Source: Promicromonospora thailandica (GTDB lineage Bacteria > Actinomycetota > Actinomycetes > Actinomycetales > Cellulomonadaceae). From it: a stretch of DNA of 64,000 nucleotides. Location of the stretch: assembly GCF_024171955.1 (NCBI RefSeq), contig NZ_JAMTCS010000013.1, positions 124,001 to 188,000 of the forward strand, given 5' to 3'. The notes beneath the pieces are model-generated. The model was not told the DNA's origin. It ran no database searches and was given only the letters and a program-made list of their open reading frames with translations. The translations under genes and the position numbers were made by a program. Positions within the stretch are counted from its first letter, which is position 1. Every line of letters starts with the position of its first letter. Of this stretch, positions 56,243 to 64,000 are shown piece by piece.

Positions 56243-57196
56243 TCAGCCGCAGTGCTCGAACGGGCTGGTGTAGGCGGTGCCGCCCACCGAGCCGCCCCAC
56301 TTGACGCAGGTGCCGGGTGCGGAGCGCTTGACCGGCCCGGCGTAGTAGGAGAAGTTCCCCGAGTCCGTGGTGCGGCTCGCGCCCTGGGGTTCGAGGAACG
56401 CCGACACCGCGGTCGGGGTGCCGAGGTTGGTGGACTTCAGCGTCACCACGCAGTTGTTGCCGTTGCTCGCGTTGTAGAGCAGGTAGGTGCGGCCCACCGA
56501 GCCGAGCGCCGCGGAGTCGATCACGGAGAAGGCGCTGCCGCAGACCTCCTGCGGGGTGTACGGGTTGCTCGAGCCGCCGCAGCCGTTGGTGCTGGTGACC
56601 GCCTTCTTCTGGCCGAGGGAGACGGTCACGCCGTCGACGGTCGGGGAGGTGTCGACCACCCCGGAGGAGCTGCGCTGCTCGTAGTGCAGGTGCGGGGCCG
56701 AAGATCCGCCCGTGGAGCCGACCGTGCCGATCACGGTGCCCCGGCTGACCGACATGGTCTGGCCGGGTGCCCGCACCATGGTGGCCAGGTGGGCGTAGCG
56801 CGTGCGGGTGCCGTCGCTGTGCACGATCTGCACCCACTTGCCGTAGCTGGTGCTGCCCTCGTCGTCGAAGGTGGCGGTGCCGGCCGCCGTGGCCCGGACG
56901 TTCTCGCCGCCGACGGCGTCACCGTCGTAGCTCTGCCAGTCGATGGACCCGGACGGGTTGTGCCCGCCGGACCAGTTGTTGGCGTAGAAGGTCTTGCCGC
57001 AGCTGAACGGCGAGCGGTGGGCCGTCGCGAGCGGGACGACGGCGTCGGGCGCGACGACCGACGCCGTCGCGGTCGCCGCCGGCGTGGCGGCCAGGGTGAA
57101 CGCGGCCAGTGCCGCGAGCGCCCAGTGCCGTGCCATCAACCGGCGTGCCGTCCGGCGGCGGGTCGGGGAGCTGTGGATCGGGGAGATGCCTGACAT
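56243..57196 (-). CDS. Secreted M23 peptidase with C-terminal SapA-like domain
   Basis: 317-aa secreted protein. A long basic signal peptide with the hydrophobic core WALAALAAFTLAATPAATATA is followed by a lysostaphin-type M23 zinc peptidase domain (about residues 65-195): GGHNPSGSIDWQ (zinc His/Asp), GTRTRYAHLATM and SSAPHLHYEQ (HxH). The C-terminal part (about 225-317) resembles spore-associated protein A: NPYTPQEVCGSAFSVIDS, YLLYNASNGNNCVVTLKS and CVKWGGSVGG. It probably cleaves peptidoglycan cross-bridges. Start at 57196 chosen because GGAGGGCACC precedes it. Confidence 0.88.
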   Translation of the reverse strand: MSGISPIHSSPTRRRTARRLMARHWALAALAAFTLAATPAATATASVVAPDAVVPLATAHRSPFSCGKTFYANNWSGGHNPSGSIDWQSYDGDAVGGENVRATAAGTATFDDEGSTSYGKWVQIVHSDGTRTRYAHLATMVRAPGQTMSVSRGTVIGTVGSTGGSSAPHLHYEQRSSSGVVDTSPTVDGVTVSLGQKKAVTSTNGCGGSSNPYTPQEVCGSAFSVIDSAALGSVGRTYLLYNASNGNNCVVTLKSTNLGTPTAVSAFLEPQGASRTTDSGNFSYYAGPVKRSAPGTCVKWGGSVGGTAYTSPFEHCG

Positions 57197-57316
57197 GGTG
57201 CCCTCCATCCTCGGTCTGACTCTTGGTCTGACGCGCGAAGGCTGGCACGTCGCGGCGGTCCGCGCCCATGGGGAGTCCTGCCCCTGGACGGCGGGGGCGG
57301 CAGGTGCGTGGCCGGG

Positions 57317-57507
57317 TCAGGGCAGCAGGCCGGCCCAGCGGAGCGCGACGTCGACCAGGGTGACGCGGTCCAGCGCGGCGACCTCGGCCGGGGTGTGCCA
57401 GGCGACGCCGTCGGTGGAGCCGTCCTCCTCGACGCGCAGCTCGCCCCCGGTGATCCGCGCGCGGTAGACGATGCGCAGCGCGTGGCCCGGGCGCAAGGCG
57501 CCCCACC
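57317..57507 (-). pseudogene. C-terminal remnant of a Nudix hydrolase gene
   Basis: About 62 codons that look like the end of a Nudix hydrolase: RPGHALRIVYRARITGGELR and DGSTDGVAWHTPAEVAALDR. The Nudix box and the N-terminal half are absent. The recognisable frame stops exactly where a family B hairpin begins (57508). Beyond the hairpin is the end of an unrelated ABC permease gene. It therefore looks like a gene truncated at the hairpin. An in-frame Met within the hairpin could still start a short protein, but it would lack catalytic residues. Confidence 0.72.
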
Positions 57508-57572
57508 CCGCTGAGTGCGGGATCTTCGCCCTTTTTCGTGTGCCAGGAGGGCAAGTATCCCGCACTCAGCGG
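57508..57572. repeat. Family B hairpin copy 2
   Basis: Core arms CCGCTGAGTGCGGGAT and exact complement (57508-57523 and 57557-57572), extended with mismatches towards the loop. Shares CCCGCTGAGTGCGGG with the copy inside imuA, followed by TC and CGCCC in both. Located 4 nt from the ABC permease stop codon. Confidence 0.88.
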
Positions 57573-57576
57573 TGGG

Positions 57577-58377
57577 TCAGTCGGTCGAGCGGAGCATGGA
57601 GCGGACGCCGACCGCCAGGCCGAGGGCCGCCGTCGCGAGGGCGGCCAGCCAGCCCCAGGCGACCGCCGTCGAGGCGAGGTCGCCCGCGAAGGCGGCGCGG
57701 CCGGAGTCGACGACGTAGCGCAGCGGGTTCACCGCCGAGGCGGCCCGCATCCACGCCGGCCCGGTCTCCAGGGGCAGGAGCATGCCGGACAGCAGCATCA
57801 CGGGGAACAGCACCGTCTGCTGCACCATCCAGAACATCCACTCCTGCTTGCGCACCGCCAGGGCGAGCGCGTACGACAGCGACCCGATGCCGACGCCGAG
57901 CACGGCGAGCTGGGCCAGCGTGAGCAGGGCGCCGAGCGGGTCGGGCCGCAGCCCGAACGGCAGCATCACCAGCAGCACCACGAGGGACTGGGCCACGATC
58001 GGCACCATCTCCTTCAGGGCCCGCCCCACGAGCTGTGCCGGCCGGGACAGCGGCGTGACCAGCATGCGCTCGTGCACGCCGGAGGTCAGGTCGAGCTGCA
58101 GGTTGGAGCCCGTGACCGACGTGCCGAACAGGGTGGTCATGGCCAGCACGGCGGGGACGAACCAGAGCCACACGTCCCCGCCGAGCGCCTCGCCCGCCGA
58201 CCCGGCCAGCAGCGGACCGAACAGGCCGAGGAAGACGAGCGGCTGCACGAGGCCGAACAGCACCGAGAACGGGTCGCGGGCCACGGGCGCGAGCTCGCGC
58301 AGCAGGACGATCCGGGTGTCGCGCAGAAAGCTGCGCCGGGACAGCGGGCGGGCGGGGGACAGGGTCGCGGCGCTCAT
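57577..58377 (-). CDS. ABC-2 type permease (DrrB-like)
   Basis: 266-aa membrane subunit of an ABC-2 exporter, with six hydrophobic helices. The segment SNLQLDLTSGVHERMLVTPLSRPAQLVGRALKEMVPI is the family's hallmark, and ILLREL-type sequence lies near the N-terminus (VLLRELAPVARDPFSVLFGL). DrrB-type permeases export hydrophobic drugs or lipids. Its ATG overlaps the stop codon of the ATPase gene (ATGA), so the pair is translationally coupled. Confidence 0.92.
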   Translation of the reverse strand: MSAATLSPARPLSRRSFLRDTRIVLLRELAPVARDPFSVLFGLVQPLVFLGLFGPLLAGSAGEALGGDVWLWFVPAVLAMTTLFGTSVTGSNLQLDLTSGVHERMLVTPLSRPAQLVGRALKEMVPIVAQSLVVLLVMLPFGLRPDPLGALLTLAQLAVLGVGIGSLSYALALAVRKQEWMFWMVQQTVLFPVMLLSGMLLPLETGPAWMRAASAVNPLRYVVDSGRAAFAGDLASTAVAWGWLAALATAALGLAVGVRSMLRSTD

Positions 58378-59426
58378 GCCAGGACCTCCTTCGTGGTCGT
58401 GCCGGACAGGTCGGTGGTGGGCTCGCCGGGCGGCTCGTCGCCGCCCTGTACCCCGGTCTCCCGCAGGCTGCGCCCGGTCAGGCCGAGGAAGACGTCGTCG
58501 AGCGTCGGCCGGGCGACGTCCACGCGGGTCACGGCCAGGCCCGCGGCGTCGGCCGCGCGCAGCAGGCCGGGCGTGGCGCCCGGGCCGTCCGCGGTGCGGA
58601 TCTCGACCGGCCGGCCGCCGTCCGCCTCCGGCGCGCCGACCCGGACCGAGCGGGTCCCGGGGGCCCGCTCGGCGAGGGCGGCCAGGGCCGCCGCGTCGCC
58701 GGCCGCCACGCGCAGCGTGACCAGGTCGCCCGCGAGGTCGGCCTTGAGCGCGTCGGCGGTGTCGTCGGCGATGACCTGACCGTGGTCGACGACGATCACC
58801 CGCTCCGCGAACGTGTCCGCCTCGTCGAGGTAGTGGGTGGTGAGCACGATCGTCATGGGGTCGGCCGCCGCCGTGCGCATCCGCAGCACGTGCTCCCAGA
58901 GGTTGGCGCGGTTGTGCGGGTCCAGACCCGTGGACGGCTCGTCGAGGAACAGCAGCGACGGCTCGTGGACCAGCCCCACGGCGACGTCGAGGCGGCGCCG
59001 CTGCCCGCCCGAGAGGCTGTCGACCTTGCGGTCGGCCTGCTCGGTCAGGTCGAGCGCCTCCAGCAGCTCGTCGGCGCGGCGCCGCGCGGTGCGCCGGTCG
59101 AGACCGTAGATCTCGCCCTGCGTGCGCAGCTCGTCGCGCACCACCTGGGACGCGCCGCCCGCGCCGCCCTGGCCGACGTAGCCGATGGCGGCGCGGACGC
59201 GGTCGGGGTGGGTGACGACGTCGTACCCGGCGACGGTCGCGCTGCCCGAGGTGGGCCGGGTGAGCGTGGTCAGCATGCGCAGCGTGGTGGTCTTGCCCGC
59301 GCCGTTGGGGCCGAGCACGGCCACCAGCTCGCCGGGCGCCACGTCGAGCGAGATGCCGCGCACGGCGTGGACGGTACGGGTGCGGCTCACCACGAAGTCC
59401 TTGGTGAGCGCGTCTGTGCGGATCAC
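58374..59426 (-). CDS. DrrA-like ABC exporter ATPase
   Basis: 350-aa ABC ATPase of the daunorubicin-resistance DrrA group. GPNGAGKTTTLRML (Walker A), VDSLSGGQRRRLDVAVGL (signature), LLFLDEPSTGLDP (Walker B), TTHYLDEAD (H-loop) and a C-terminal regulatory extension (about 230-350) with PTLDDVFLGLTG typical of DrrA. GTG at 59426 has GAAGGAGACACC before it. With the following permease it forms an exporter; the divergent WYL-domain gene is the likely regulator. Confidence 0.94.
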   Translation of the reverse strand: MIRTDALTKDFVVSRTRTVHAVRGISLDVAPGELVAVLGPNGAGKTTTLRMLTTLTRPTSGSATVAGYDVVTHPDRVRAAIGYVGQGGAGGASQVVRDELRTQGEIYGLDRRTARRRADELLEALDLTEQADRKVDSLSGGQRRRLDVAVGLVHEPSLLFLDEPSTGLDPHNRANLWEHVLRMRTAAADPMTIVLTTHYLDEADTFAERVIVVDHGQVIADDTADALKADLAGDLVTLRVAAGDAAALAALAERAPGTRSVRVGAPEADGGRPVEIRTADGPGATPGLLRAADAAGLAVTRVDVARPTLDDVFLGLTGRSLRETGVQGGDEPPGEPTTDLSGTTTKEVLA

Positions 59427-59439
59427 GGTGTCTCCTTCG

Positions 59440-59496
59440 GTTCCTGTTCTTCCGACGAGAGACAGCCTTCCGGGTGTAGCGGTCAGTTCCTGTCCT
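59440..59496. promoter_or_regulatory. Direct repeats in exporter/WYL regulator spacer
   Basis: GTTCCTGTTCT (59440-59450) and GTTCCTGTCCT (59486-59496), 46 bp apart, in the 93-bp region between divergent starts. The second is part of GACAGGAACTGACCGC on the other strand, similar to imperfect palindromes seen before WYL-regulated genes. Likely regulator binding sites. Confidence 0.5.
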
Positions 59497-59519
59497 CTAC
59501 CGCGTGCCATGCTGGATCC

Positions 59520-60518
59520 GTGCTCGAGACCTCCGGACGACTCCTCACCCTGCTGTCCCTGCTCCAGGCCCGCCGGGACTGGCCGGGCGCGCTCCTGGCC
59601 GACCGGCTCGGCGTCAGCCCGCGCACCGTGCGGCGCGACGTCGACCGCCTGCGCGAGCTCGGCTACCCCGTGAACGCGACCAAGGGCCCCGACGGCGGCT
59701 ACCGGCTCGCCGCGGGCACCGACCTGCCGCCGCTCCTGTTCGACGACGAGCAGGCGGTCGCCGTCGCCGTGGCCCTGCGCACGGGAGCGATCCCCGGTGC
59801 GGAGGAGGGGGCGCTGCGCGCGCTGGCCACGATCCGCCAGGTGATGCCGGCCCGCCTGCGGTCCCGGCTGGACGCGCTCGAGGTGACCACGGTGCGGCGC
59901 CGGCCCGAGCGCTCGGGGGAGACGGTGGACCCGGAGACGCTGCTGACGATGGGCTCCGCGTGCCGGGCGGGCGAGGTCGTGCGGTTCGACTACGCGGGCG
60001 GCACCATGGCCGCCGTCGGCGAGGGTGAGCACGCGTTCCACCCGCCGCGGCGCGTGGAGCCGCACCACCTCGTGACGTCCGAGGGGCGCTGGTACCTCGT
60101 GGCCTTCGACCTCGACCGCGCCGACTGGCGGCTGTTCCGGGTGGACCGGATGACGCTCAGGTCCGGCACCGGGCCCCGGTTCACGCCCCGGCAGGTGCCG
60201 GGCGGTGACGTGGCGGCGTTCGTGGCCGAGCGGATCAGCGGGTCCTGGCCGTCGCCGGTGCGGGGCGAGATGGTGCTGCACGCGCGCGCCGTCGACGTGG
60301 CGCGGTGGATCGGGGCGGACGGGCTGTGCGAGCCGCTGCCCGACGTCGACGGCGCGCCCCGGTGCCGCGTGGTGCTCGGCTCGTGGTCCTGGGGCGGCCT
60401 GGCCGGGCGGCTCGGCGGCTTCGACGCGCCGTTCGAGGTGGTGGGCCCGCCCGAGCTCGTCGCGGCCACGCGCGAGCTGGCCGGCCGGTACGCGGCGGCG
60501 GTGCCGCACGGCGGCTGA
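59520..60518 (+). CDS. WYL-domain HTH transcriptional regulator (YafY-type)
   Basis: 332-aa regulator. The N-terminal DeoR/HTH_11 motif LLADRLGVSPRTVRRDVDRLRELGYPV is followed by the WYL domain (about 130-215; FHPPRRVEPHHLVTSEGRWYLVAFD, with WYL itself) and the C-terminal WCX extension. WYL domains bind nucleic acid or small ligands. Divergent from the DrrAB-like genes, which it probably controls. GTG start with no ribosome binding site, likely leaderless. Confidence 0.92.
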   Translation: MLETSGRLLTLLSLLQARRDWPGALLADRLGVSPRTVRRDVDRLRELGYPVNATKGPDGGYRLAAGTDLPPLLFDDEQAVAVAVALRTGAIPGAEEGALRALATIRQVMPARLRSRLDALEVTTVRRRPERSGETVDPETLLTMGSACRAGEVVRFDYAGGTMAAVGEGEHAFHPPRRVEPHHLVTSEGRWYLVAFDLDRADWRLFRVDRMTLRSGTGPRFTPRQVPGGDVAAFVAERISGSWPSPVRGEMVLHARAVDVARWIGADGLCEPLPDVDGAPRCRVVLGSWSWGGLAGRLGGFDAPFEVVGPPELVAATRELAGRYAAAVPHGG

Positions 60519-60576
60519 CCTGGGAACCGGTAGGTTGAGGGCCGTCCCGGCCCGACGTCCCCCGAAGAGAGCGCGC

Positions 60577-61137
60577 ATGACGAACCTGACCGGCTTCAGC
60601 GAGACCGAGCTCGACCAGATCCTCGACGCCCCCGGCGCGGTGCTCAAGGCCGCCACGCTGGCCGACGGTCAGCCCGGTGGGCTGCGGTTCCTGCTGGAGA
60701 CCGCGGCCGGCGCCCGGGTGTTCCGCGAGGCGCAGGAGCACGAGAACGACTTCGTCCGCGCCGTGTCGGTCGCGCTGCGCGACCGCGTGCGGGCGAAGGA
60801 GGCGGCGGCTGCCGAGGTGCGCGCGGACCCCGCGGCGGCGGTCGGGGTGGCGGCCGCCGCGGCCGCCACCGAGGAGGCGGCGCGCGTGGGCGCGCAGCCC
60901 GACCCGGAGGGCGCGGCGGACCAGGCGGTCGAGCTGACCGCGGCCGCCGTCACGCTGCTGCGCGGTCGCGTGCCTGACGCGGACCTGGCCGCGTACGGCG
61001 AGTGGCTCCTGCGGATCGCCGGCCGGGTGGCCGGGGCGACCCGCTCGCGCACGGGCGGCCTGTTCAGCAAGCGGGTCAAGCTCTCCGTGGACGAGCAGGC
61101 CTACCTGGACCGGCTGGCGGCCGCGGTCGCGGGCTGA
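60577..61137 (+). CDS. Hypothetical Ala-rich soluble protein
   Basis: 186-aa protein starting MTNLTGFSETELDQILDAP, mostly helical and Ala/Arg/Glu-rich. A central hinge (VADPAAAVGVAAAAAATEEAARVG-like, about 85-105) and an ordered C-terminus (ADLAAYGEWLLRIAGRVAGA, LSVDEQAYLDRLAAAVAG) are visible. I do not recognise a family. TAGGTT (60531-60536) in the spacer suggests its own promoter and a leader with GAAGAGAG. It follows the WYL regulator by 58 nt. Confidence 0.7.
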   Translation: MTNLTGFSETELDQILDAPGAVLKAATLADGQPGGLRFLLETAAGARVFREAQEHENDFVRAVSVALRDRVRAKEAAAAEVRADPAAAVGVAAAAAATEEAARVGAQPDPEGAADQAVELTAAAVTLLRGRVPDADLAAYGEWLLRIAGRVAGATRSRTGGLFSKRVKLSVDEQAYLDRLAAAVAG

Positions 61138-61141
61138 GTCG

Positions 61142-61173
61142 TCCGGACGCCGCCCGGACGCCGCCCGGACGCC
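61142..61173 (+). repeat. 11-bp tandem repeat
   Basis: CCGGACGCC occurs three times at 11-bp spacing (61143, 61154, 61165), between the convergent hypothetical gene and response regulator gene. Confidence 0.7.
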
Positions 61174-61180
61174 GGCTCCG

Positions 61181-61873
61181 TCAGGCGCGGTCGCGGGCGT
61201 ACTCCAGCTCCGGGCGGCCGCGCGTGCCGTAGCGCGGCGCCCGGGTGGCGATGCCCTGGTCGGCCAGGAACTCCAGGTAGCGGCGGGCGGTGATGCGGGC
61301 CAGGTGCAGCGCGTCGGCCACCTCGCTCGCCGAGAGCGCCCCCGGCTGCCGCGCGAGCAGGTCCGAGACGGCGTCCAGCGTGTCCTGGGACAGCCCCTTG
61401 GGCAGGCCCGCGGCGTTGGAGGTCCGCAGCGCCGCGAACGCGGTGTCCACCTCGCGCTGGCTGAGCGTCGAGACGGGTGAGCGCATCTGCTCGAAGTAGG
61501 TGCGGTACGCGCCGAGCTTCTCCGCGAACAGCCCGAACACGAACGGCTTGATGAGGTACTGCACCACGCCGACCGCCACCGCCTCGCGCACCACCTCCAG
61601 CTCGCGGGCGGCGGTCACGGCGATCACGTCGACCACCAGCCCCGCGGCGCGCAGCTGACGGCACAGCACCAGGCCGTGCCGGTCGGGCAGGTTCATGTCC
61701 AGCAGGAGGAGGTGCACCTCCTGGCCCGCGGCCCGGGCGTCGCGCAGGGCGCGGACCGTGTCGCTCGCGGTGTGCACCACCCCGGCCAGCTCGAACCCGG
61801 CCACCCGGCGCACGTACTCGCCGTGGGCCGCGGCGGTGCGGTGGTCGTCCTCGACGACCAGGACCCGGATCAC
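61181..61873 (-). CDS. CitB/DctR-type response regulator
   Basis: 230-aa response regulator. The receiver domain (about 1-120) has VLVVEDDH (acidic pocket), LLLLDMNLPD (phospho-acceptor Asp) and YLIKPF (Lys). The C-terminal HTH (about 165-225) reads SASEVADALHLARITARRYLEFLADQG, as in CitB/DpiA/DctR regulators of C4-dicarboxylate and citrate uptake. Its ATG overlaps the stop codon of the sensor kinase gene (ATGA). Likely activates the divergent dicarboxylate transporter gene. Confidence 0.93.
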   Translation of the reverse strand: MIRVLVVEDDHRTAAAHGEYVRRVAGFELAGVVHTASDTVRALRDARAAGQEVHLLLLDMNLPDRHGLVLCRQLRAAGLVVDVIAVTAARELEVVREAVAVGVVQYLIKPFVFGLFAEKLGAYRTYFEQMRSPVSTLSQREVDTAFAALRTSNAAGLPKGLSQDTLDAVSDLLARQPGALSASEVADALHLARITARRYLEFLADQGIATRAPRYGTRGRPELEYARDRA

Positions 61874-63585
61874 GCGCGGCCCCCGGCGTCAGGGGCGAGC
61901 GCGGCGGTCGGGGACGACGAGGGGGACGACGACGGCGCCGCGGCGGGCCGGGGGAGCGTGACCGTGAAGACGGCGCCGGCGTGCGCGCCGTCCGACACCT
62001 CGACGTCCCCGCCGAGGCTCTCGACCACCTGCCGCACGAGCGCCAGCCCGTAGCCGCGCCCGCCGGCCGCGGCGTCCTTGGTGCTCCAGCCCTGCTCGAA
62101 GATGCGCTCGGCGTGCGCGGCGTCGATGCCGTGCCCGCTGTCGGAGACCTGGAACACGAGCGCCCCGTCGTCGCCCGTGGCGAGGTACACCTCGACCCAG
62201 GCGTCCCCCGGGCCCGCGTCGCCGTCCCCGGCCTCCAGGGCTCGCGCGGCCGCCGCGTCGATGCCGTTGTCGATCAGGTTGCCCAGGATCGTGACCACGT
62301 CGACGGGCTCCAGCCAGTGGGTGCCCGGCGCCAGGTGCGTCTCGAAGTGCATCTCGACGGCCCGCTCGTGGGCCTGCGCGGCCTTGCCCAGCACCAGCGC
62401 GGCGATCACGGGCTCCTCGATGGCCTGCACCACACGGTCGGTCAGCCGCTGGCCCAGGTCGCGCTCCCCGGCCACGAAGCGCAGGGCCTCGTCGCTGCGG
62501 CCCAGCTCGATGAGGGTGGCGATGGTGTGCAGGCGGTTGCTGAAGTCGTGCGTCTGGGCGCGCAGCGCCTCGGAGATGGTCCGCACCGAGGACAGCTCGC
62601 CGGTGACCCGCTGCAGCTCGGTGCGGTCGCGCAGCGAGACCACCTCGCCCACGCCCCGGCCACGCGTCGCGGCCGCCTCCCGCCCCACGAGCAGCACGCG
62701 GTCGCCCACGCGGACCGGGCCCTCGGGGGCCGTACCGGCCAGCAGGTCGCGCACCGCGGGGGACAGGCGCGGGTCGGCGACGGCGAACGGCGCCGCGAGG
62801 TCGGTCGCGCCCAGCAGCCGCAGCGCCTCGTCGTTGGCCAGCACCACGGTGCCGCCCTCGATGAGCAGCATGCCCTCCTCCACGGAGTGCAGCACCGCCT
62901 CGTGCGCGGCGAACAGGTGCGCCAGCTCGTCCGGCCCCCTGGAGTCCGTGATCCGGTCCAGGCGGCGGGCGAGCAGCGTCGCGGCGACGGCGCCCGCCCC
63001 GAACGCGAGCAGCGTGGCGACGCCGACCACGACCAGGCGCGGCACGATGCTGTCCCACAGCCGGTCGAGCGTCACGCCGGCCGACACCAGGCCCACGACC
63101 TCGCCGTCGTCCGTCACCACGGGCACCACGGCGCGCACCGAGGGGCCGAGCGTGCCGTCGTAGACCTCGGTGAACGACTCGCCGCGCAGCGCGGGCGCCG
63201 TCGTGCCCACGAACGGGCGGCCGATCTGCCACGCGTTGCGGTGCGTGTACCGGGTGCGGTCGGTGTCCATGACGGTCAGGTAGTCGATCTCCGTGGTGCC
63301 CATGACGCGTTCCGCGTACGGCTGCAGCAGCGCCGAGGCCGCCTCGACCGAGCCGTCCCGGTCGCGGGCGGCGTCGGCGTGCGCGCGGGCCACCGTGTCG
63401 ATGACCAGCGACTCCGCGGCCACCGTCGCGGCCAGGTCGGTGCTCTCGGTGGCGGCATGGGTCTCGGCCGACGACCGGGCGTCCAGCGCCAGCAGACCGA
63501 ACACGACCACCGCGCCCGCGAACAGCAGCGCCGTGTGCACGGCGAGGAACCACCTCGCGATACTCGCACCCCGACGCTGCGCCAC
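61870..63585 (-). CDS. CitA/DcuS-type sensor histidine kinase
   Basis: 571-aa sensor kinase. An N-terminal transmembrane helix (about 12-34) is followed by an extracytoplasmic PAS/CACHE-like citrate-type sensor domain (about 40-175; YLTVMDTDRTRYTHRNAWQIGRPF is the ligand-binding signature). A second helix (about 180-205) leads to a cytoplasmic PAS domain (about 220-310), then SEALRAQTHDFSNRLHTIATL (phospho-acceptor His) and HATPase_c (NLIDNGIDAA, VSDSGHGID, GRGYGLALV). The C-terminus is a Ser/Pro/Ala tail. GTG at 63585 is chosen. Senses a C4-dicarboxylate or citrate and signals to the coupled response regulator. Confidence 0.93.
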   Translation of the reverse strand: MAQRRGASIARWFLAVHTALLFAGAVVVFGLLALDARSSAETHAATESTDLAATVAAESLVIDTVARAHADAARDRDGSVEAASALLQPYAERVMGTTEIDYLTVMDTDRTRYTHRNAWQIGRPFVGTTAPALRGESFTEVYDGTLGPSVRAVVPVVTDDGEVVGLVSAGVTLDRLWDSIVPRLVVVGVATLLAFGAGAVAATLLARRLDRITDSRGPDELAHLFAAHEAVLHSVEEGMLLIEGGTVVLANDEALRLLGATDLAAPFAVADPRLSPAVRDLLAGTAPEGPVRVGDRVLLVGREAAATRGRGVGEVVSLRDRTELQRVTGELSSVRTISEALRAQTHDFSNRLHTIATLIELGRSDEALRFVAGERDLGQRLTDRVVQAIEEPVIAALVLGKAAQAHERAVEMHFETHLAPGTHWLEPVDVVTILGNLIDNGIDAAAARALEAGDGDAGPGDAWVEVYLATGDDGALVFQVSDSGHGIDAAHAERIFEQGWSTKDAAAGGRGYGLALVRQVVESLGGDVEVSDGAHAGAVFTVTLPRPAAAPSSSPSSSPTAALAPDAGGRA

Positions 63586-63614
63586 CGACCCATTGTGGCC
63601 CCCCGCGCCGAGCG

Positions 63615-63649
63615 GTCGAGAACGGCCGAGAGCACGAGCCGTCGAGAAC
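63615..63649 (+). promoter_or_regulatory. Direct repeats upstream of dicarboxylate transporter gene
   Basis: GTCGAGAAC occurs at 63615-63623 and 63641-63649 (26 bp apart), followed by the AT-rich CTATGTACGCAATAG before the transporter gene. Candidate response-regulator sites. Confidence 0.4.
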
Positions 63650-63730
63650 ACTATGTACGCAATAGGGGGTTGCCGGCGGCGGCCCAGCACCCTGGTGCCT
63701 GACCACACAGCGTTGTGAGAGGAAACCATC

Positions 63731-64000
63731 ATGGCTGTCACGCAGCCCGCCGCCGGGACCACCCCGCGCCGCCGGCTCGACAAGAGTCACTACCTGTACA
63801 TCGCGGTGATCGTGGCCGTGGTGGCCGGCGTCGTCGTGGGCCTGGCGTCGCCCGAGACCGGGGTGGCGCTCAAGCCGCTGGGCACCGGCTTCGTCGCCCT
63901 CATCAAGATGATGATCTCCCCGGTCATCTTCTGCACCATCGTGCTCGGCATCGGTTCCATCGCCAAGGCGGCCACCGTGGGCCGTGTCGGCGGCCTCGCG
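63731..64000 (+). CDS. dctA: DctA-type C4-dicarboxylate:cation symporter (partial)
   Basis: The first 90 codons of a DAACS-family (dicarboxylate/amino acid:cation symporter) protein; the window ends inside it. A short cytoplasmic N-terminus (MAVTQPAAGTTPRRRLDKSH) is followed by the first helix YLYIAVIVAVVAGVVVGLA and the family's conserved LGTGFVALIKMMISPVIFCT and VLGIGSIAKA. GAGAGGAAACCATC precedes the ATG. Being divergent from a CitA/CitB-type two-component system supports a C4-dicarboxylate such as succinate, fumarate or malate as substrate. Confidence 0.9.
   Translation, partial: MAVTQPAAGTTPRRRLDKSHYLYIAVIVAVVAGVVVGLASPETGVALKPLGTGFVALIKMMISPVIFCTIVLGIGSIAKAATVGRVGGLA

Overview
The window is a very GC-rich stretch (third codon positions almost all G or C) from an actinobacterium. 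Evidence for this: a complete SOS mutasome (imuA, imuB, dnaE2) behind an actinobacterial LexA box, an IdeR/DtxR-type iron box, a deazaflavin (F420)-dependent nitroreductase-like protein, several PknB-type kinases, a peptidase fused to a SapA-like domain, and many leaderless starts with a TANNNT hexamer 6 to 8 nt before the start codon. A Promicromonosporaceae/Cellulomonadaceae relative such as Cellulosimicrobium or Isoptericola is my best guess, by inference only. I see no rRNA, tRNA, CRISPR array or classical transposase. No stretch over 300 bases is without a gene.

Layout: 1-6.6 kb holds NfeD and SPFH membrane proteins, then a TetR-controlled heterodimeric ABC exporter whose halves are joined by a coupled 26-codon mini-ORF. 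6.6-11 kb holds a DUF2975/HTH pair, a GH10 xylanase-like enzyme, an SDR with a divergent MmyB-like regulator, and YchJ. 11-18 kb holds a large membrane protein with a hydrolase motif, a short sigma factor, a SpoU methyltransferase, an iron-box-controlled siderophore-interacting protein and an MHYT sensor. 18-21.6 kb holds a VWA/solute-binding fusion with a Tat-exported binding protein. 21.6-25.2 kb holds YbaK, PEBP, a QsdR-like TetR, a hydrolase and an SDR. 25.3-31.5 kb is the SOS mutasome. 31.5-40.8 kb holds a kinase, an HtaA protein, GDPD, an ArsR/SRPBCC pair, a PLP lyase with divergent Lrp, and a RIO kinase. 41-42.3 kb is a DUF559/AbiEi-like gene between direct repeats. 42.3-48 kb holds a kinase, a kinase-less paralogue of its membrane domain, and a divergent ParA-like ATPase. 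48-57.2 kb holds metabolic and membrane genes (LLM oxidoreductase, HNH, voltage-gated channel, arginine deiminase, VIT1-like, DUF1684, Ddn-like, VOC, M23-SapA). 57.3-60.5 kb holds a truncated Nudix gene and a DrrAB exporter with a divergent WYL regulator. 61-64 kb is a CitAB/DctSR-type two-component system divergent from a DctA-type dicarboxylate transporter that runs off the window.

The most unusual structure is a set of long, nearly perfect hairpins in at least two sequence families. Family A (about 11.05, 25.26, 41.09 and 42.26 kb) shares GAGATCGGTCC next to the loop, and two copies directly flank the DUF559 gene. Family B (26.13 and 57.51 kb) shares CCCGCTGAGTGCGGG; one copy lies in frame inside imuA and the other sits at the broken end of a Nudix gene. 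Together these look like non-autonomous REP/MITE-like mobile hairpins with a possible nuclease partner. That is a hypothesis, not a demonstration.
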